A stretch of 64,000 nt of DNA. It comes from Apostichopus japonicus. Taxonomy: Eukaryota; Echinodermata; Holothuroidea; Aspidochirotida; Stichopodidae. The translations under genes were made by a program, and so were the position numbers. Below the pieces are notes generated by a model. It was not told the DNA's origin. It saw only the letters and a program-made list of their open reading frames with translations, and made no database searches. This document shows positions 15,501 through 25,699 of this stretch, piece after piece; the first letter of the stretch is position 1, and every line of letters begins with the position of its first letter. The stretch spans positions 6,599,501 through 6,663,500 of the forward strand of contig NC_092581.1 in the NCBI RefSeq assembly GCF_037975245.1. Direction: 5' to 3'.

Positions 15501-17416
15501 GTGTTGTTAACCCTGTACCTTGCGGTTGATCGTTATAACATATCTATTTTCAAACAAATTCAATGATCTGTAGGAGTAGGAGAACTTTTGGTTCTTGTAA
15601 GAAGAAGTTGTGTTTTTTTGAAAGAAATAATGAAAGATGTTCATTAAAAAATGTGTTTTGTTATGTTTTCCGATGACCTAGTTGTGAGTGTGTATATTTG
15701 GGGTTTGTTTCTCAAAAAAGAAAGTTTGCGTCTGCCGGACACAAGCAATTTGAAAAGTTTGCATCCCTGGCTAAAACATTGCGTCCGGGACGCTGAATCC
15801 TGCGCTTGTAACAATATTGATGTTGCTGTGAATAGTCGTTGCTGATTTTTAAATTAGCCCACACTTCGTAGTGAGGTTATTTGTTGTTTACACATAAGAT
15901 AACATCTCTCCAAACATCCATCAACTCCTAAGACAATCTCAGGACATCCCTCTATAACTGTCAACAAAAACATTTAGGTTTTAATCAGTTCAAGAGCATT
16001 AAAATGCCATTTTCATGTTGCTGTGACAAGGAACTGCTTCTTTGTATTTGTCATATAAGAGTGACATCATTTGTTTGTTTTTAACTCGAAAAATAACACC
16101 TCTCCAGTCATCCAACATCCCTCTACAACTTCAAACCAACAAACCTTGGTACAAAATATGTGCAACGAAACTTGTTTTTTAAGCACTTTTTGAAGCCTGC
16201 CCCGATGGACTATAAACTACTACTATGATTGTCTCTAGCACGGGTACCTCCCCACCACAACAACTCTGTAGTGTTGTTCCCACTGGGTGCTAGGTAAATT
16301 TGTGGAACAAATATCAATATTCATTCTCTGAAATCATGGAGCATGTATTGACCTCCATTTTCATATTCTTTCCACCAACATTAATTGTTATAATGTATGG
16401 TCTCCCCTTACCTGAGGTGTAATTAATAATCTTGCCTACACTGTACAGTCCATACTGTACATCAGATGTCACATCATTGTTTAAGTGTTTACCGTTGACT
16501 TTGACAATTTTGACTCCTGAACTTGCCTGTTGCCATGGTGATCCTGAAATCAATGTTTGTGAGCAACGTCTGTAGCACCAATAGACCTAGCCGTGTTGTT
16601 GTTGCACGTGTTGGATTGCCCCGTCAATTCGTTTGCGATGCATTTCACTTAATTTGTGTCTTCAAAACTGAGATTTTTTAGTGCTAAGTAATCGTCTCTG
16701 TATCCTGGCCATGCTTGGATTTAACCTAGAAAACCAGTCTATCCGTGAGTGTCCTATCAAAAAGTCCCCAAAATACAGGTAGATGCAAGTGTTTTCAAGC
16801 ATACAGTGTACTTAGATACGGTCTCTGAATTATCCTGCTATGATTATCGGCTCTGGTTGATCAGGCTGTGGTGATAAACTTATCAGATCTCCAGGTTGTA
16901 CACTTTTCATTTAATATTTCATTCATGACATTAAAAATGTGACTGGAATTGAGTTACCCCTGATTGTTCTCTGACCATTGACAATGCCTTTGCCTTGAAA
17001 CTGAAAGATAGCAAATTAGCACTTACATACAACTAGGCTCACTGTTTCCGTTCTATAATCACTACTGCAATGATCATTTTCCACAAAATCGGGCACATAA
17101 GCATTGCAATACTGTTTCTTTACCCGAAGATCAGATAAAGAAGCAAGAAAACCATCCTTATTTCCCCTTCGAATGGTTCATACATCATACCATGCATGAC
17201 ATTCACCTATTCGCATAACGGGTACCAAAGATCTAGGCTAGGCCTAGAACTAGCTTTGAATGGTCGCAACTTCCGACACGTAATTGTATCAAAGATTTTT
17301 TCAATTTTCAGGGGGAAAAAATTAAATTTCCTCACCCGTATCTTGCCTAACACTCCACTTGTCTCTAACGTCTGTGCGACGAGATCTCGAAGCTCTGTGT
17401 CCTCGTCAGCCGACAT
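514..17416 (-). CDS. CEP43: CEP43 / FGFR1OP (FOP) centrosomal protein with EF-hand pair
   Basis: Coding exons in transcript order: 17336-17416, 10940-11048, 10533-10621, 10086-10235, 8754-8771, 7815-7871, 6383-6453, 5930-5991, 4102-4229, 3411-3586, 2491-2627, 1450-1618, 1005-1143, 514-603 (TGA at 514-516). All have GT-AG borders and compatible phases, totalling 1476 nt or 491 residues. Seen: the N-terminus EDTELRDLVAQTLETSGVL and KIRAELRASVFLALEEQ, and the LisH-like LVLEFLNFFNLDFTAAVFNP, match human FOP. The later LSSLSDAPSL, DDFFDDPF, DDYEDDF, SISEEIPEEL and the terminal DYMEDV also match FOP in order. FOP is a centriolar satellite and ciliary-base scaffold that dimerises through the LisH region and binds CEP350 (family knowledge). 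Residues about 150-255 carry an EF-hand pair absent from human FOP. The ATG at 17416 aligns with the family start. The gene is head to head with the kinase gene. The 18-nt exon and the exact ends of small exons are the least certain parts. Confidence 0.9.
4296..5540. repeat. 41-bp minisatellite in a CEP43 intron
   Basis: About 30 imperfect copies of a unit containing ACTCACAGCTACATTACTTG and CAACCAAAGCTCATTGATC fill 1.2 kb of the intron between exons 4102-4229 and 5930-5991. Some stretches alternate a full unit with a shortened unit (ACCATAGCTACACAGCTACA), giving a higher-order pattern at 4390-4900. Confidence 0.95.
5930..7871 (-). other. EF-hand pair encoded inside CEP43 (three exons plus the next)
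   Basis: Exon 7815-7871 encodes HLSAAQIQDAKQKFEHYDK. Exon 6383-6453 continues DKSGAIDKNELRNLFMDMF, so the spliced loop D-K-D-K-S-G-A-I-D-K-N-E fits the 12-residue EF-hand consensus at positions 1, 3, 5, 6, 8, 9 and 12. Exons 5930-5991 and 4102-4229 together give a second loop D-S-D-F-S-S-G-I-E-F-D-E followed by FLGMYKRLF, which keeps the acidic ligands and the final Glu but has Ser for Gly at position 6. The phases join exactly to the flanking CEP43 exons, so this is a module of the gene and not a separate gene. Calcium binding is inferred from the consensus. Confidence 0.85.
6681..6952. mobile_element. hAT-like MITE with decayed 8-bp target duplication
   Basis: The left end CAGGTGCGTAG and the right end CTACGGGCCTG form imperfect terminal inverted repeats. 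The flanks ATCAATCT (6673-6680) and ATCCATCC (6953-6960) agree at 6 of 8 positions, as expected for an old hAT insertion. The inside holds the dispersed core TAGCGCCACCATGAGTTGGC near 6744, also found near 19730 and, reversed, near 36150. No coding capacity. Confidence 0.7.
7957..8211 (-). mobile_element. tRNA-derived SINE
   Basis: On the minus strand the element starts with GGGCGGAGTG. It has a polymerase III A box TAGCCTAGTGG (8188-8198) and a B box GGTTCGATTCC (8144-8154) at tRNA-like spacing, then an unrelated body of about 170 bp and a (CATA)n tail near 7960-7978. It lies in a CEP43 intron, transcribed in the same direction as the gene. The tRNA-like head and microsatellite tail define a SINE; the parent tRNA was not identified. 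Confidence 0.85.
8754..8771 (-). other. 18-nt candidate microexon of CEP43
   Basis: Read on the minus strand, an AG acceptor precedes GGTCAGCAGATTCCTGAG and a gtaatt donor follows. It is phase 0 at both ends and adds GQQIPE between the dimerisation region and the EF-hand exon. Both neighbouring exons are also phase 0, so it could be skipped without a frame change. Supported only by splice signals and frame. Confidence 0.55.
9157..10075. repeat. 21-bp minisatellite abutting a CEP43 splice donor
   Basis: More than 40 near-identical copies of a unit containing AGTCTGAGTAGTACTAGCTG, with variants carrying an extra TAGT or AG, occupy over 0.9 kb. The array ends about 10 bases from the donor of exon 10086-10235. 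Because 21 is a multiple of three, the frame stays open into the last part of the array. Confidence 0.95.
12140..12345 (+). pseudogene. Short open fragment, possibly a transposon relic
   Basis: A 66-codon frame (12142-12342) follows a pyrimidine-rich stretch and TTGCAG. It includes SAGPSASKKR and a C-terminal DSDEEVI. The S-x-S-K-K-R start is reminiscent of DNA-binding heads of pogo/CENP-B type transposases, but no diagnostic motif is present. Weak. Confidence 0.2.
13410..16215. repeat. Long-period tandem repeat array, interrupted
   Basis: Diverged copies of a unit of about 150-200 bp share GATGTTGCTGTGACAAGGAA, ATAAGAGTGACATCATTTGT, TTGTTTACTCG and ACACCTCTCCAATCATCC. Copies lie at 13410-14320 and resume at about 15815-16215. 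The gap between is filled by a separate insertion (14324-15805). It lies in the first CEP43 intron. Confidence 0.8.
14324..15805. mobile_element. Probable inserted element splitting the tandem array
   Basis: The left end carries three GCGTCC-type motifs (GTCCCACGGACGCAA, TTTGCGTCCCG, GCTTGCGTCCCG). The right end carries the inverted counterparts (TTTGCGTCTGCCGGACAC, CATTGCGTCCGGGACGC). This inverted arrangement at both ends of a block absent from neighbouring repeat units suggests a DNA element of about 1.5 kb. No transposase was recognised and no clean target duplication was found. Confidence 0.5.
16314..16553 (-). pseudogene. Gypsy (Ty3) retrotransposon protease relic
   Basis: A minus-strand frame contains YGLYSVGKIIN, RPYIITINVGGKNMKMEV, then NTCSMISENEY. 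This is the layout that precedes and includes the aspartic protease motif of Ty3/gypsy polyproteins. The catalytic D-T-G is altered to N-T-C and a few residues after it are missing, so it is inactive. Lies in the first CEP43 intron in the same orientation as the gene. Confidence 0.7.
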
Positions 17417-17460
17417 TTTCTTATAATTCGAGATGTACTTTTACGATTCTACTATTTACT

Positions 17461-17473
17461 AATTGGACCAATG
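17461..17473. promoter_or_regulatory. Back-to-back CCAAT boxes upstream of CEP43
   Basis: ATTGG at 17462-17466 and CCAAT at 17468-17472 form a small inverted pair about 45-55 bases upstream of the CEP43 start codon. CCAAT boxes are common NF-Y sites in promoters of housekeeping and centrosomal genes. The closeness to the ATG means transcription would have to start in a very short leader, so the role is tentative. Confidence 0.3.
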
Positions 17474-17574
17474 TGGAGTTAGCCTAAACTGACATTTCTA
17501 TCAGTTTGCCCTATGTCTATGGTAGGCCATACGGGCAATAATTGCTGGTTAAATGCCCGTACAAAGTAAAATTC

Positions 17575-17770
17575 TTACAGGTATTAATTCTATTTTATAC
17601 CGGCATTAATTCTCAGCCAATCACCATGCAGCTTCACATGCCGGTATTAAAAAGAATGAATACCGACATTAAATAGAATTAATTCCGGTATTAAATAGAA
17701 TTTATACCGGCATTAAATAGTACTAATACTGGCATTAAATGGAATCATTACCGGCATTAAAGGGTGTGAA
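17575..17770. repeat. 22-bp repeat upstream of CEP43
   Basis: At least seven diverged units with the core ACCGGCATTAAATAGAATTA, including reversed or GGTATTAA variants, lie 160-350 bases upstream of the CEP43 start codon and between CEP43 and the divergent kinase gene. Confidence 0.75.
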
Positions 17771-18172
17771 GACTCGCGCAAAAAGAAACGTCTAATGCCG
17801 GTAATCTGACCTAGTTTCGAAATGAGGGTAACAGAATTGTTAGACACTACGATCGATCCCAGAAAGTACACTCACAGCTTGCTACCGTTGGTAATTAGAC
17901 ACTAGTGTACAGTCAGTACATACAGCTGCGGTCAATACCCACAGCACAGTGTATAAACGATACAGCGATGGACATCTCAAGTAATACATTTACATGTGGC
18001 AAGCACCTAACGCCTTTGGCGCACTGGTCTATATACTAGTATATACACCACTTCTTAACTATGGTAGTTTAGATCAATGGTTTAATCCGGCATAGCAGAT
18101 ATGATGAGCGTAGATCTGTTATAGCGTCTGCGCACTGCTACGAACAACATACACATACGTAGGCACGCGTTT

Positions 18173-18475
18173 GTGCTGGCGTCCGTTCTTAATTGTGGGT
18201 ACGAAGTAAAAGACTATGGACGACCTTGGTCATCCATAGTCGCACATAGAAGATTGAGATTTTTCGGTCATGTAGCAAGACTCAAGGAGGACGCTCCAGT
18301 AAAGGTTGCTGTATTGAGACATACTGCTAAACCAGTAGGAAGGCCCGTGACTACCTTGCTTGGAAATATAAAGTCGCAATTTAAGGACACTAACATTAAC
18401 AATTTCGAGGAAGCAATAAACCTTGCACAAGATCGTGAAACGTGGCGGAGGTTGATTACTGAGCATGTCGGATAG
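18173..18475 (+). pseudogene. LINE reverse transcriptase C-terminal relic
   Basis: The frame contains AHRRLRFFGHVARLKEDAP, KPVGRPVTTLLGNIK and AQDRETWRRLITEHVG before a stop. The R-L-R-F-F-G-H-V-x-R motif, the G-R-P basic stretch and the closing D-R-x-x-W-R are the hallmark C-terminus of RTE/CR1-type non-LTR retrotransposon polyproteins. Only the last 100 residues remain. Confidence 0.75.
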
Positions 18476-18901
18476 ACGAGACTCAACTTACTACTACTAA
18501 GTATAAGAGTCAGACACCCTATACGATCAGCGATATACAACATCTTTACTTCACGTGGTTTATAGCTCAGTAATTAGTACTTGACACCTCCCTTCACCCG
18601 CGCGCGCATCCTGTATGAGAGGTATTTGCGTGAGCGCTACAACGAAATCTAAAAGACGCGACATCAACCAAAAAGCTCACACAAGGTAGCAAGTACTAAA
18701 ACTATATGTACTCACCCCTTGTATACGCGCGCGCCCATTGTTTTTATACCTATTGTGACGAAGTAGTGGTACTTCACATCTAAGGTGACAACAATGGAAG
18801 AGTAAAACATATATACGACATATGTATTTTGCTATACAAGCGTTATATACGTACTTTCGAAAGCTTCAAGAAATCTCCGTGATTTTATCAAAAACATCAG
18901 A

Positions 18902-21900
18902 ATGAATCAAAAACTTACTTTTGATTTGCTTCGCTTGGCTGGTAAGTAAGTCAGCAATGTGTACTCAATGTACATAGTTTTTACATGTAAATACAGATTT
19001 TATCAGCGTTTGGGTTAAACCTCAAGAAGAAAAATGTGTGGGTTACACCCCCCCCCTACCCCCATCCCACTCCACGTTAATGTAAAAGTCTGAAAAGATA
19101 ATAATTTATAGTGTTTATTTAATATCAAGGACCAGTTGTTTCTTTAAGGATGTTTTTAGGCATATTACTGTAATAATATGTAAACCCACAGTAGATGTAA
19201 CATGCAGCAGCATGGACGACAATTCCACGCTATAGCTACTGGGTGACAACCATAGATCAATCAATCATGAGGCCTATCATAAGTATATATATTAATGTCA
19301 CCCCAGCAAATGCAACACAGTGGGTAAACTGTGATGTCATCAAGGGAAATGTTCCTTAAATGCTTGTAATTAGGTCCTTCAAAACTGATGTATGGAATTC
19401 ATGTTGAGCTATTAACGATTTCATGCTTAATATTTTTATTAACAAAACAGTTTCTTAAAAAGACACGTGCTCATTTTGAAATAACTTGGTTTCAACATAC
19501 ATTTAAGGGGACGATGGGGTAGGAGAGCCTGGACTACAGCACACTACGAATAGTGTTACTTAATTTAATTTTTATTCGACACTGTTTTATGTTTTCAGGT
19601 TTACTTGGCTTCTGTAAGGATTCAAGAAACCGTCATGTTGGAAGAGAGATAGACTCAGTGTTTGATACACTGGCCATGGACATGGGCGTCAGCAGGTTTC
19701 AGAAAGTGAGGGGGACAATATACTATCTAAGCGGAGCGCCACCATTGGTTGGCGCGTAGCGTACCAGAAAATTTAGGGTACATAAGACCCCCTAGATCGC
19801 AGGAGACGGCCTTCCTGAGTCGTTTTTAGTTACATCAGAACCAGATCTGTGAGGAGAAATTTTGTCTCACAAAACTAAATTCCGACAGAAAGTACTGGTA
19901 GAAAGATGCCGTTCTGACACCAAGGGAGACGAATTACACAGCGTCCATCTCAAACGAAATATTGAAAAAGTGGCGCCGTCACCTCCGGGATGAGTGGAGT
20001 GGTATATATAATACATGCATGTAGGTGCGAGACGTCAGTTGTTATGTGCCCAGGTACTTTAATAATAATAATCAGAAAAAGGCACCGCGCGCAGAGCGTG
20101 TGTAGCGCCTAGCCGGCACTCAACAATAAAGATCTACCATATCCGGCGAATACATGTAGCCTTAATTACTTAACCCCAACCCCCTATTCGTCCGTCCAGT
20201 CCAAGGGACTGGAGGTAGTGATATGAACATAGTAACTCATCACCATCTACCTGTATGGCTTACCTAATCCCTTGGAACCCATACAAACAACATGTGTGCA
20301 AGATTCAATACACTTTCGAATGGTCTCCCCCCCCCCCGAACGAATTAAATGGGCAGATTTAGGATATTGGGAGAATGGGAGATAAATGACGGTGCAAGTG
20401 ATAGATAGCAGGGGCCCAGGGAGTCCAGATTTCTTGACCTTAAATAGAAAATCGCGCATATGCATGTGATTTTTTTTAATAACTACTCTGAAAAGTGGGT
20501 GGGACAAATTATATGATATCCCCTCCACTTTTGAAAGTGGGGGGACATGTCCCCCCCCCGTCCCCCACCTGTAGACGCCCATGGCCATGGATGACAGCTC
20601 TTTGCTGAAGTAAGTCAAGACATAAGGTTACGAGGTAGCTACTTGGGTGGGAGGCTATTCGCTGTGAGAAGGAAATGTGGACATGGAGTACTCTACCATT
20701 TCAATTTACTAGTAAATATAATCAATCTGCACCCTCATGAGCAGCGAATAGAAAAATATTTAACTGAAAAGCTGAATTGAATTCTTCACCCCATAAGTTA
20801 TTAAACTTGGCTATCTTTGCAGATTGGATGACATAAAACTATTATTGATCATCTCTAGCGCTAATTCAATGCTAGAGTAAGCTTAGTAATATACATGGAA
20901 CGCCAGGAGATTCTTCTTTACCAATTTGATCTCAGCTTATAGAAAGCCACTGTATCAGCATTTTAACATTTTAACTTTCTTATACAGGAGCTACAAGGAG
21001 GTTGAAGATCAAAATCTCAAACTTGAACAAGATCTTCGTTTCTGTCGTTGCCGAGGACCAATGGCCGGTCCTAACGGACAAAATGACAAGAAAAGAAAGG
21101 TTTGTTTATTATAATAGCTCATCAGTTATTACTTCGTTCTGATTTAATGTCGAAAATAATAACAAAGGCGTATACTTGGTGGTTTACAAAAGAATGGAAA
21201 ATAAATCAAACAAAGGTTGATGAAAGAAAACATTAAAAAAATATGTCTACAACTTTCATCAGAAATTGTAGTACCTCGAAATTGACACATGAAACTGAAA
21301 GTAAATGTCTTACAAAGTAATTCATAATTCTCCCAGTCAAATTACAACACCTCTTTTTGTGAAAGTTACATTCTACAACCACTGCTTTCTGTTAACCAAG
21401 GCCTCTTTGTCTCCACAGAGGACTCGTAAGAGTACGTCAACTAGCAGTGGAGGAAGCACCAGTTATGGTAGCAGCGGTAGGCCTAGTAATACTAGTAACA
21501 GCGGCGGTGCTGTTGGTTACGGAGGTGGGAATACTGGTAACGGTGCCAGTACTCACAATAATGGCAGTCGGGCTAGCGGTGGCAGAAGCAGTACCGGTTC
21601 CACTTCTAGTTCCAGTCGACAGGTGTCAGTACCACGTGACAACATGGCCATGGTCAAGGCAGAAGTGCGAAGATCCGGTTACGAGCTTCTTAATGATCAG
21701 CTTGGTAGAGGTGGTTTTGGTTTGGCCTACAACGGAAGACCTCTGAACAACTCCGGTCAGGTAAATAATAGATTTTCTAAGAAATCTGTCTAAATTTGGA
21801 TCCTTAAAGTCAAACTTAACGTAATGTGCAGTTGGGCATTTAATTCCATATGTAGTTTCGATATTGTTGTTGGCTCGATATTTTTAACGGTGTTTTTTCT

Positions 21901-22705
21901 TATTACATTGATATTATTTGAAAATTAGCTCATATTTTCAATATTACTTAATTAGCCTTCTCTTGTGATGTCTTTACAGGAGGTTGCCATCAAGCTTACC
22001 TTATGCGATGATATTTATTCGTGCACCAATCTCCCAGGTCAGAATGATCAGATACCTGTAGAGGCAGCAGCTCTTAACGCACTGGAATCTGTGACCAGTG
22101 TTGTGGATCTTCTCGGCTTCGGTGAAGTCTCCCTGGGCTGGGATGATGTGTTCTTCTTTGTGATGGAGAAACCAATGGGATGCCTCTCGTTCGATACATA
22201 TTTAAGGCAACACAAGCCCATGCTTCCGTTTGTGGCCTTCTCCTTCCTCAAACAGCTCGTATCGATGGTGTTGGCTATTCATCAATGTGGCTGGTTACAT
22301 GGAGACCTGAAACCCAGTAACTTGTTGATGTGTGCTCAAGACCAGCTAAAAGCCATCGATTGTGGTCTAGCCAAGAAGGTCGTAAATGGTAAGTGTATCG
22401 TAACATCAGCTGGCGGTACAAAGGTATGGAACATGGCTCCCGAACGACGTAACGCTGGATCGTGCGACTTGGTCAAGTCTACTGTCTGGTCTGTGGGTGT
22501 GATGTGTTATTACATGATCTTTGGACGGCTACCTTTCTCTTCTCTGAAGAAAGCACAAAAGAAGCCTCTAAAATTGCATTGCAACATCCCCATTGGAGCT
22601 AAAACTATTCTACAGCGTTTATTGGATCCCGATCCGAACAGACGAGTAGTTATTGAGGATTTAGAGCAGCTGATCCAGACACACGCTCCTCTTAGTAACA
22701 TCTGA
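18902..22705 (+). CDS. PIM-like serine/threonine kinase with altered catalytic motifs
   Basis: Exons 18902-18941, 19599-19695, 20988-21099, 21419-21760 and 21980-22705 give 438 residues. Residues 1-83 are partly helical and basic; about 84-150 are Ser/Gly/Asn-rich and probably disordered; the kinase domain runs from about 171 to 432. Seen: Gly loop LGRGGFG (178-184), VAIK Lys202, C-helix Glu225, catalytic loop HGDLKPSN (Asp306), IDCG (Asp324), NMAPE, and STVWSVGVMCYYMIFGRLPF. The last matches the PIM family AVWSLG and not the usual D-x-W-S. Also GTKVW resembles PIM GTRVY. HRD is HGD and DFG is DCG, but Lys, Glu and both Asp remain, so activity is possible. The substrate is unknown; PIM kinases are constitutively active pro-survival kinases (family knowledge). 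The end of exon 2 is uncertain: the donor used here (after 19695) keeps frame, whereas a GTGAGG a few bases later does not. The first exon is also provisional. Confidence 0.8.
19710..19830 (+). repeat. Copy of dispersed GCGCCA hairpin repeat
   Basis: TATCTAAGCGGAGCGCCACC followed by ATTGGTTGGCGCGTAGCGTACC is the same core as in the MITE at 6681-6952 and, reversed, at 36130-36180. The middle is a short hairpin (GCGCCA/TGGCGC). It lies in a kinase-gene intron directly after exon 2. Confidence 0.7.
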
Positions 22706-22814
22706 TAAGTTGTAAAGAGAACGTCATTCCTGTCACCGACCCAGGAGCGAACCTTTTAGACAATTGACTAGAGTTTCTATTCATAAAACTTCCAATCCTA
22801 TTATCAGAAGTGAA

Positions 22815-22930
22815 CTATGTTTTCCTCCAGTGAAGAACAAATTGATCCATTCTGCAGATTTTCTTGGGACTTGATCCGAAGAGACGTTGTTGGGGATCAA
22901 TAAGAACTGATCAAGGCACACTGCACAACA
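22815..22930 (+). pseudogene. Decayed duplicate of the kinase 3' end
   Basis: ATTCTGCAGATTTTCTTGG followed by GACTTGATCCGAAGAGACG parallels ATTCTACAGCGTTTATTGG and ATCCCGATCCGAACAGACG of the last kinase exon (about 22608-22645). A following stretch also echoes the source (GAACTGATCAAGGCACAC against CAGCTGATCCAGACACAC). Reading frame is lost. It sits about 110 bases after the stop codon. Confidence 0.6.
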
Positions 22931-25699
22931 TGGTTGGTCGCTTGCCAAGAAACTACTTTCGAGCATTTGCCATGGTGACTTGATATTCATGGTGTTCGCT
23001 GCTACTTTTGTGCATAAATTATACATTGTCTTTCCTTAATGAAGGATAAATACAGTAATTAAATTAAGTAATTAAACAACATCTTTGTCCTTTTTATTCG
23101 TCGAAAACGGGATGAATGGAAGGGGGAATTGCATTCTCCATTTGAACTAAATTGGCTCGGTGTAATTGTTTCCGTGGAGGTGGGGTGGTTGCGTGGACAT
23201 GGCGGGGGGGGGGGGGGTCGCAAACAACACTGTACACGAAATATCTCTATATCCACTTCTCAGATCGACACGTGACCTAATCGCCTTCTCCTCGCCCCTT
23301 TCCCTTCTTTAGTTTGATATTCCAACTAACTTGTCTACTAATTTCTCACCGATCATCAAAGTAAGGGGAAGTATGACCTTCATTATGTACCATGAGTCAA
23401 TGAGTAAATGACACCCCCTCCCCTGCTACCATGCCCAAACCGGAACCCACTATCTGTTCGTGACGATTGTGTCCAACAGCGATGTTTTAAATTCTGGAAT
23501 AAGAAAGACATTTCGGAAGCTTACATCGATGTTGGTGACTAATGGATTTTTTTGGTAACAATTTAAAATTGTTATTTTTTTATTGAAGGATGAGATTTAG
23601 TAAGGGAATGGGATGTTTTTGTGACCTATATTTCTAATAGTGTAGTGGAACAGGTTCAACAGGGATGGCATCGTCAAATATACCCGCCACTTTTCGTGGT
23701 CGCCAATTTTCGTGACCGCCACACTTTGGTTTGCACTGTTGCGTAAGCATTAAAATATTCACCATTTGGTAATAGCAGAATTGTTTAAATCTTAGTAAAT
23801 TCAGTACATATTTTGATTTTAATTCCGTCTGTGGTTGAAACAGCCATCCCTTGCTTACAATTGATATATTTGTTATGCCGGCGATAAAGTTCAAGGTCTG
23901 TTATATACCGAACAAAAACGTTTTTATAATGCACAGATATATGTCTACCACGTTTTTCTTGTAAAGACATTTTGGTTACAACCATGAGATATGAACAGTC
24001 ATTATGTCAACCCGGGGAATTATTATTGCTATGTGCATGCTACTGTAAAATATAGCGGAAATTAAGTAGATTTTTACCGATATAGATGTTTAGTTGCTGA
24101 AATTAAATTACCTGAAACGAGTAATCGCATCTCAGAATTGGGAAAACTTGGTTAAATCGATGTCCCCCTGGCCAACTTACTTGGTAATTATATTGCTCGT
24201 AAATATCAAACATAAGACATAGCAAGCATCATATCGTTTTCTCCCTTTTCTAGTGCGAAAACACTTGTGAAGACACAGTAGGTTAGTGTTGGCGTAGTAC
24301 ATATGGTCGAGACCTGACCTTGGAACCGATAAAAAAAACCTGTCGTGATCACATATCGATACTTTCGAGGCAACAAGTCGACATTTCGACTTGATAATTA
24401 TATTTTATTTTCCAATGTCCTCTCTGGGCCACCGTAAGCATCTCTACAAGGACATCAAATTCTGAATGGAAGGAAGACCTGATGTGTTTCAACAACATGT
24501 GCATGTCTAACAATATGATACACATGTATGATACACGTGTATGATATAATATGATACACGATCAGCTAGATCGGCGGAAGCTTCAGCCACATCAGCCAGT
24601 ACATGTACCTGGCGTTTCATCGTGTAGAACTGTCACGGATACATTTAGCAGAAGGGTCGGGCAGTTTCATGCATTTTGTTCAAGGCTTCATTCCGTGACT
24701 ACCGTGATGTTGTGAGGACACACTGCTTTCAAATCAGAATGAATAATTTAGGGGGTGGGGTGAGGGGGTTGTCGTTACTATCGTCCGAGACAACTCCCTA
24801 TTATGTGCACATATATTTTGTTATACTAAAGAGTGTCACTATTGTATAATGTGCTACTTATTGCTAGCCTTGGGTACGGTAGGCCTAATGAAGAATCCGC
24901 AAGTCATTTGATGTCAACCAGTGAACGTTGCACGAACAGATTCGAGGAAATTCGGATGTCTTTGCTTTCTGTCGAATCAGTTAGTTCGGTAGTAAAGTTG
25001 GCTTCGTCCATCACAGTCCTGCGTCTGTATTTGTCTTGCCATATTGTCTTTATTAATTGATTGCATCTTTACAAAATATGCTACTTGTCTCAGGTTTCCA
25101 TAATTGAGTCTAAAATAGTATTAAATCGCACCGTGAACTTATCGACTGTCTCATGCTGTCATTTATAACTGTAGAAATTAGTGAAATAGAAGAAAATAAT
25201 TGCGGACTGAACCTCTTACAGACCACATTAGATTTAGATTTGGCAAGCCTTTAGTATCAATCGTATTTAGTGAGAGGAATGTAAAACTGACATGCTCATA
25301 TCGGTAATGCATTTAATCTTACATGTGAAAGGTGCTTTAATTTCAGTCCATTAATCTGTATTTTCAGACGCTATTCACGTGATATTTGGTATTGATGATT
25401 CTGAGACAGCAGCTAAGTAATATATATCATCAATTTTTGGGTGGAAGTGACAGCTGACGATGCAATTCTAAATTCGTTAGTTATATATTAATGGGGCCTT
25501 CTTTTTGCCTGTAACATCTACAAACATTAATTATGCGTTCATATATTTCACTCTACATAATGACATATATAATGGATTTATGAGGAACACCACTGCATAC
25601 TGGCATGCGATTTAAATATGTCGCATTGACATGTTACAAACATTGTTTTTATTTGGTATAGGCGTAGGAGACAGGAGGCTGGGGCTGCAGCACACCCCC
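22931..25699. other. Intergenic stretch without recognised gene
   Basis: A candidate poly(A) signal ATTAAA near 23059 could end the kinase transcript. A G-run lies at about 23203-23217. Otherwise only short unsupported frames and AT-rich unique-looking sequence are seen. Confidence 0.5.

Noticed and set aside
21447-21746. 99-codon frame overlapping the kinase exon
   Set aside because: It is the +1 shadow of the Ser/Gly-rich exon.
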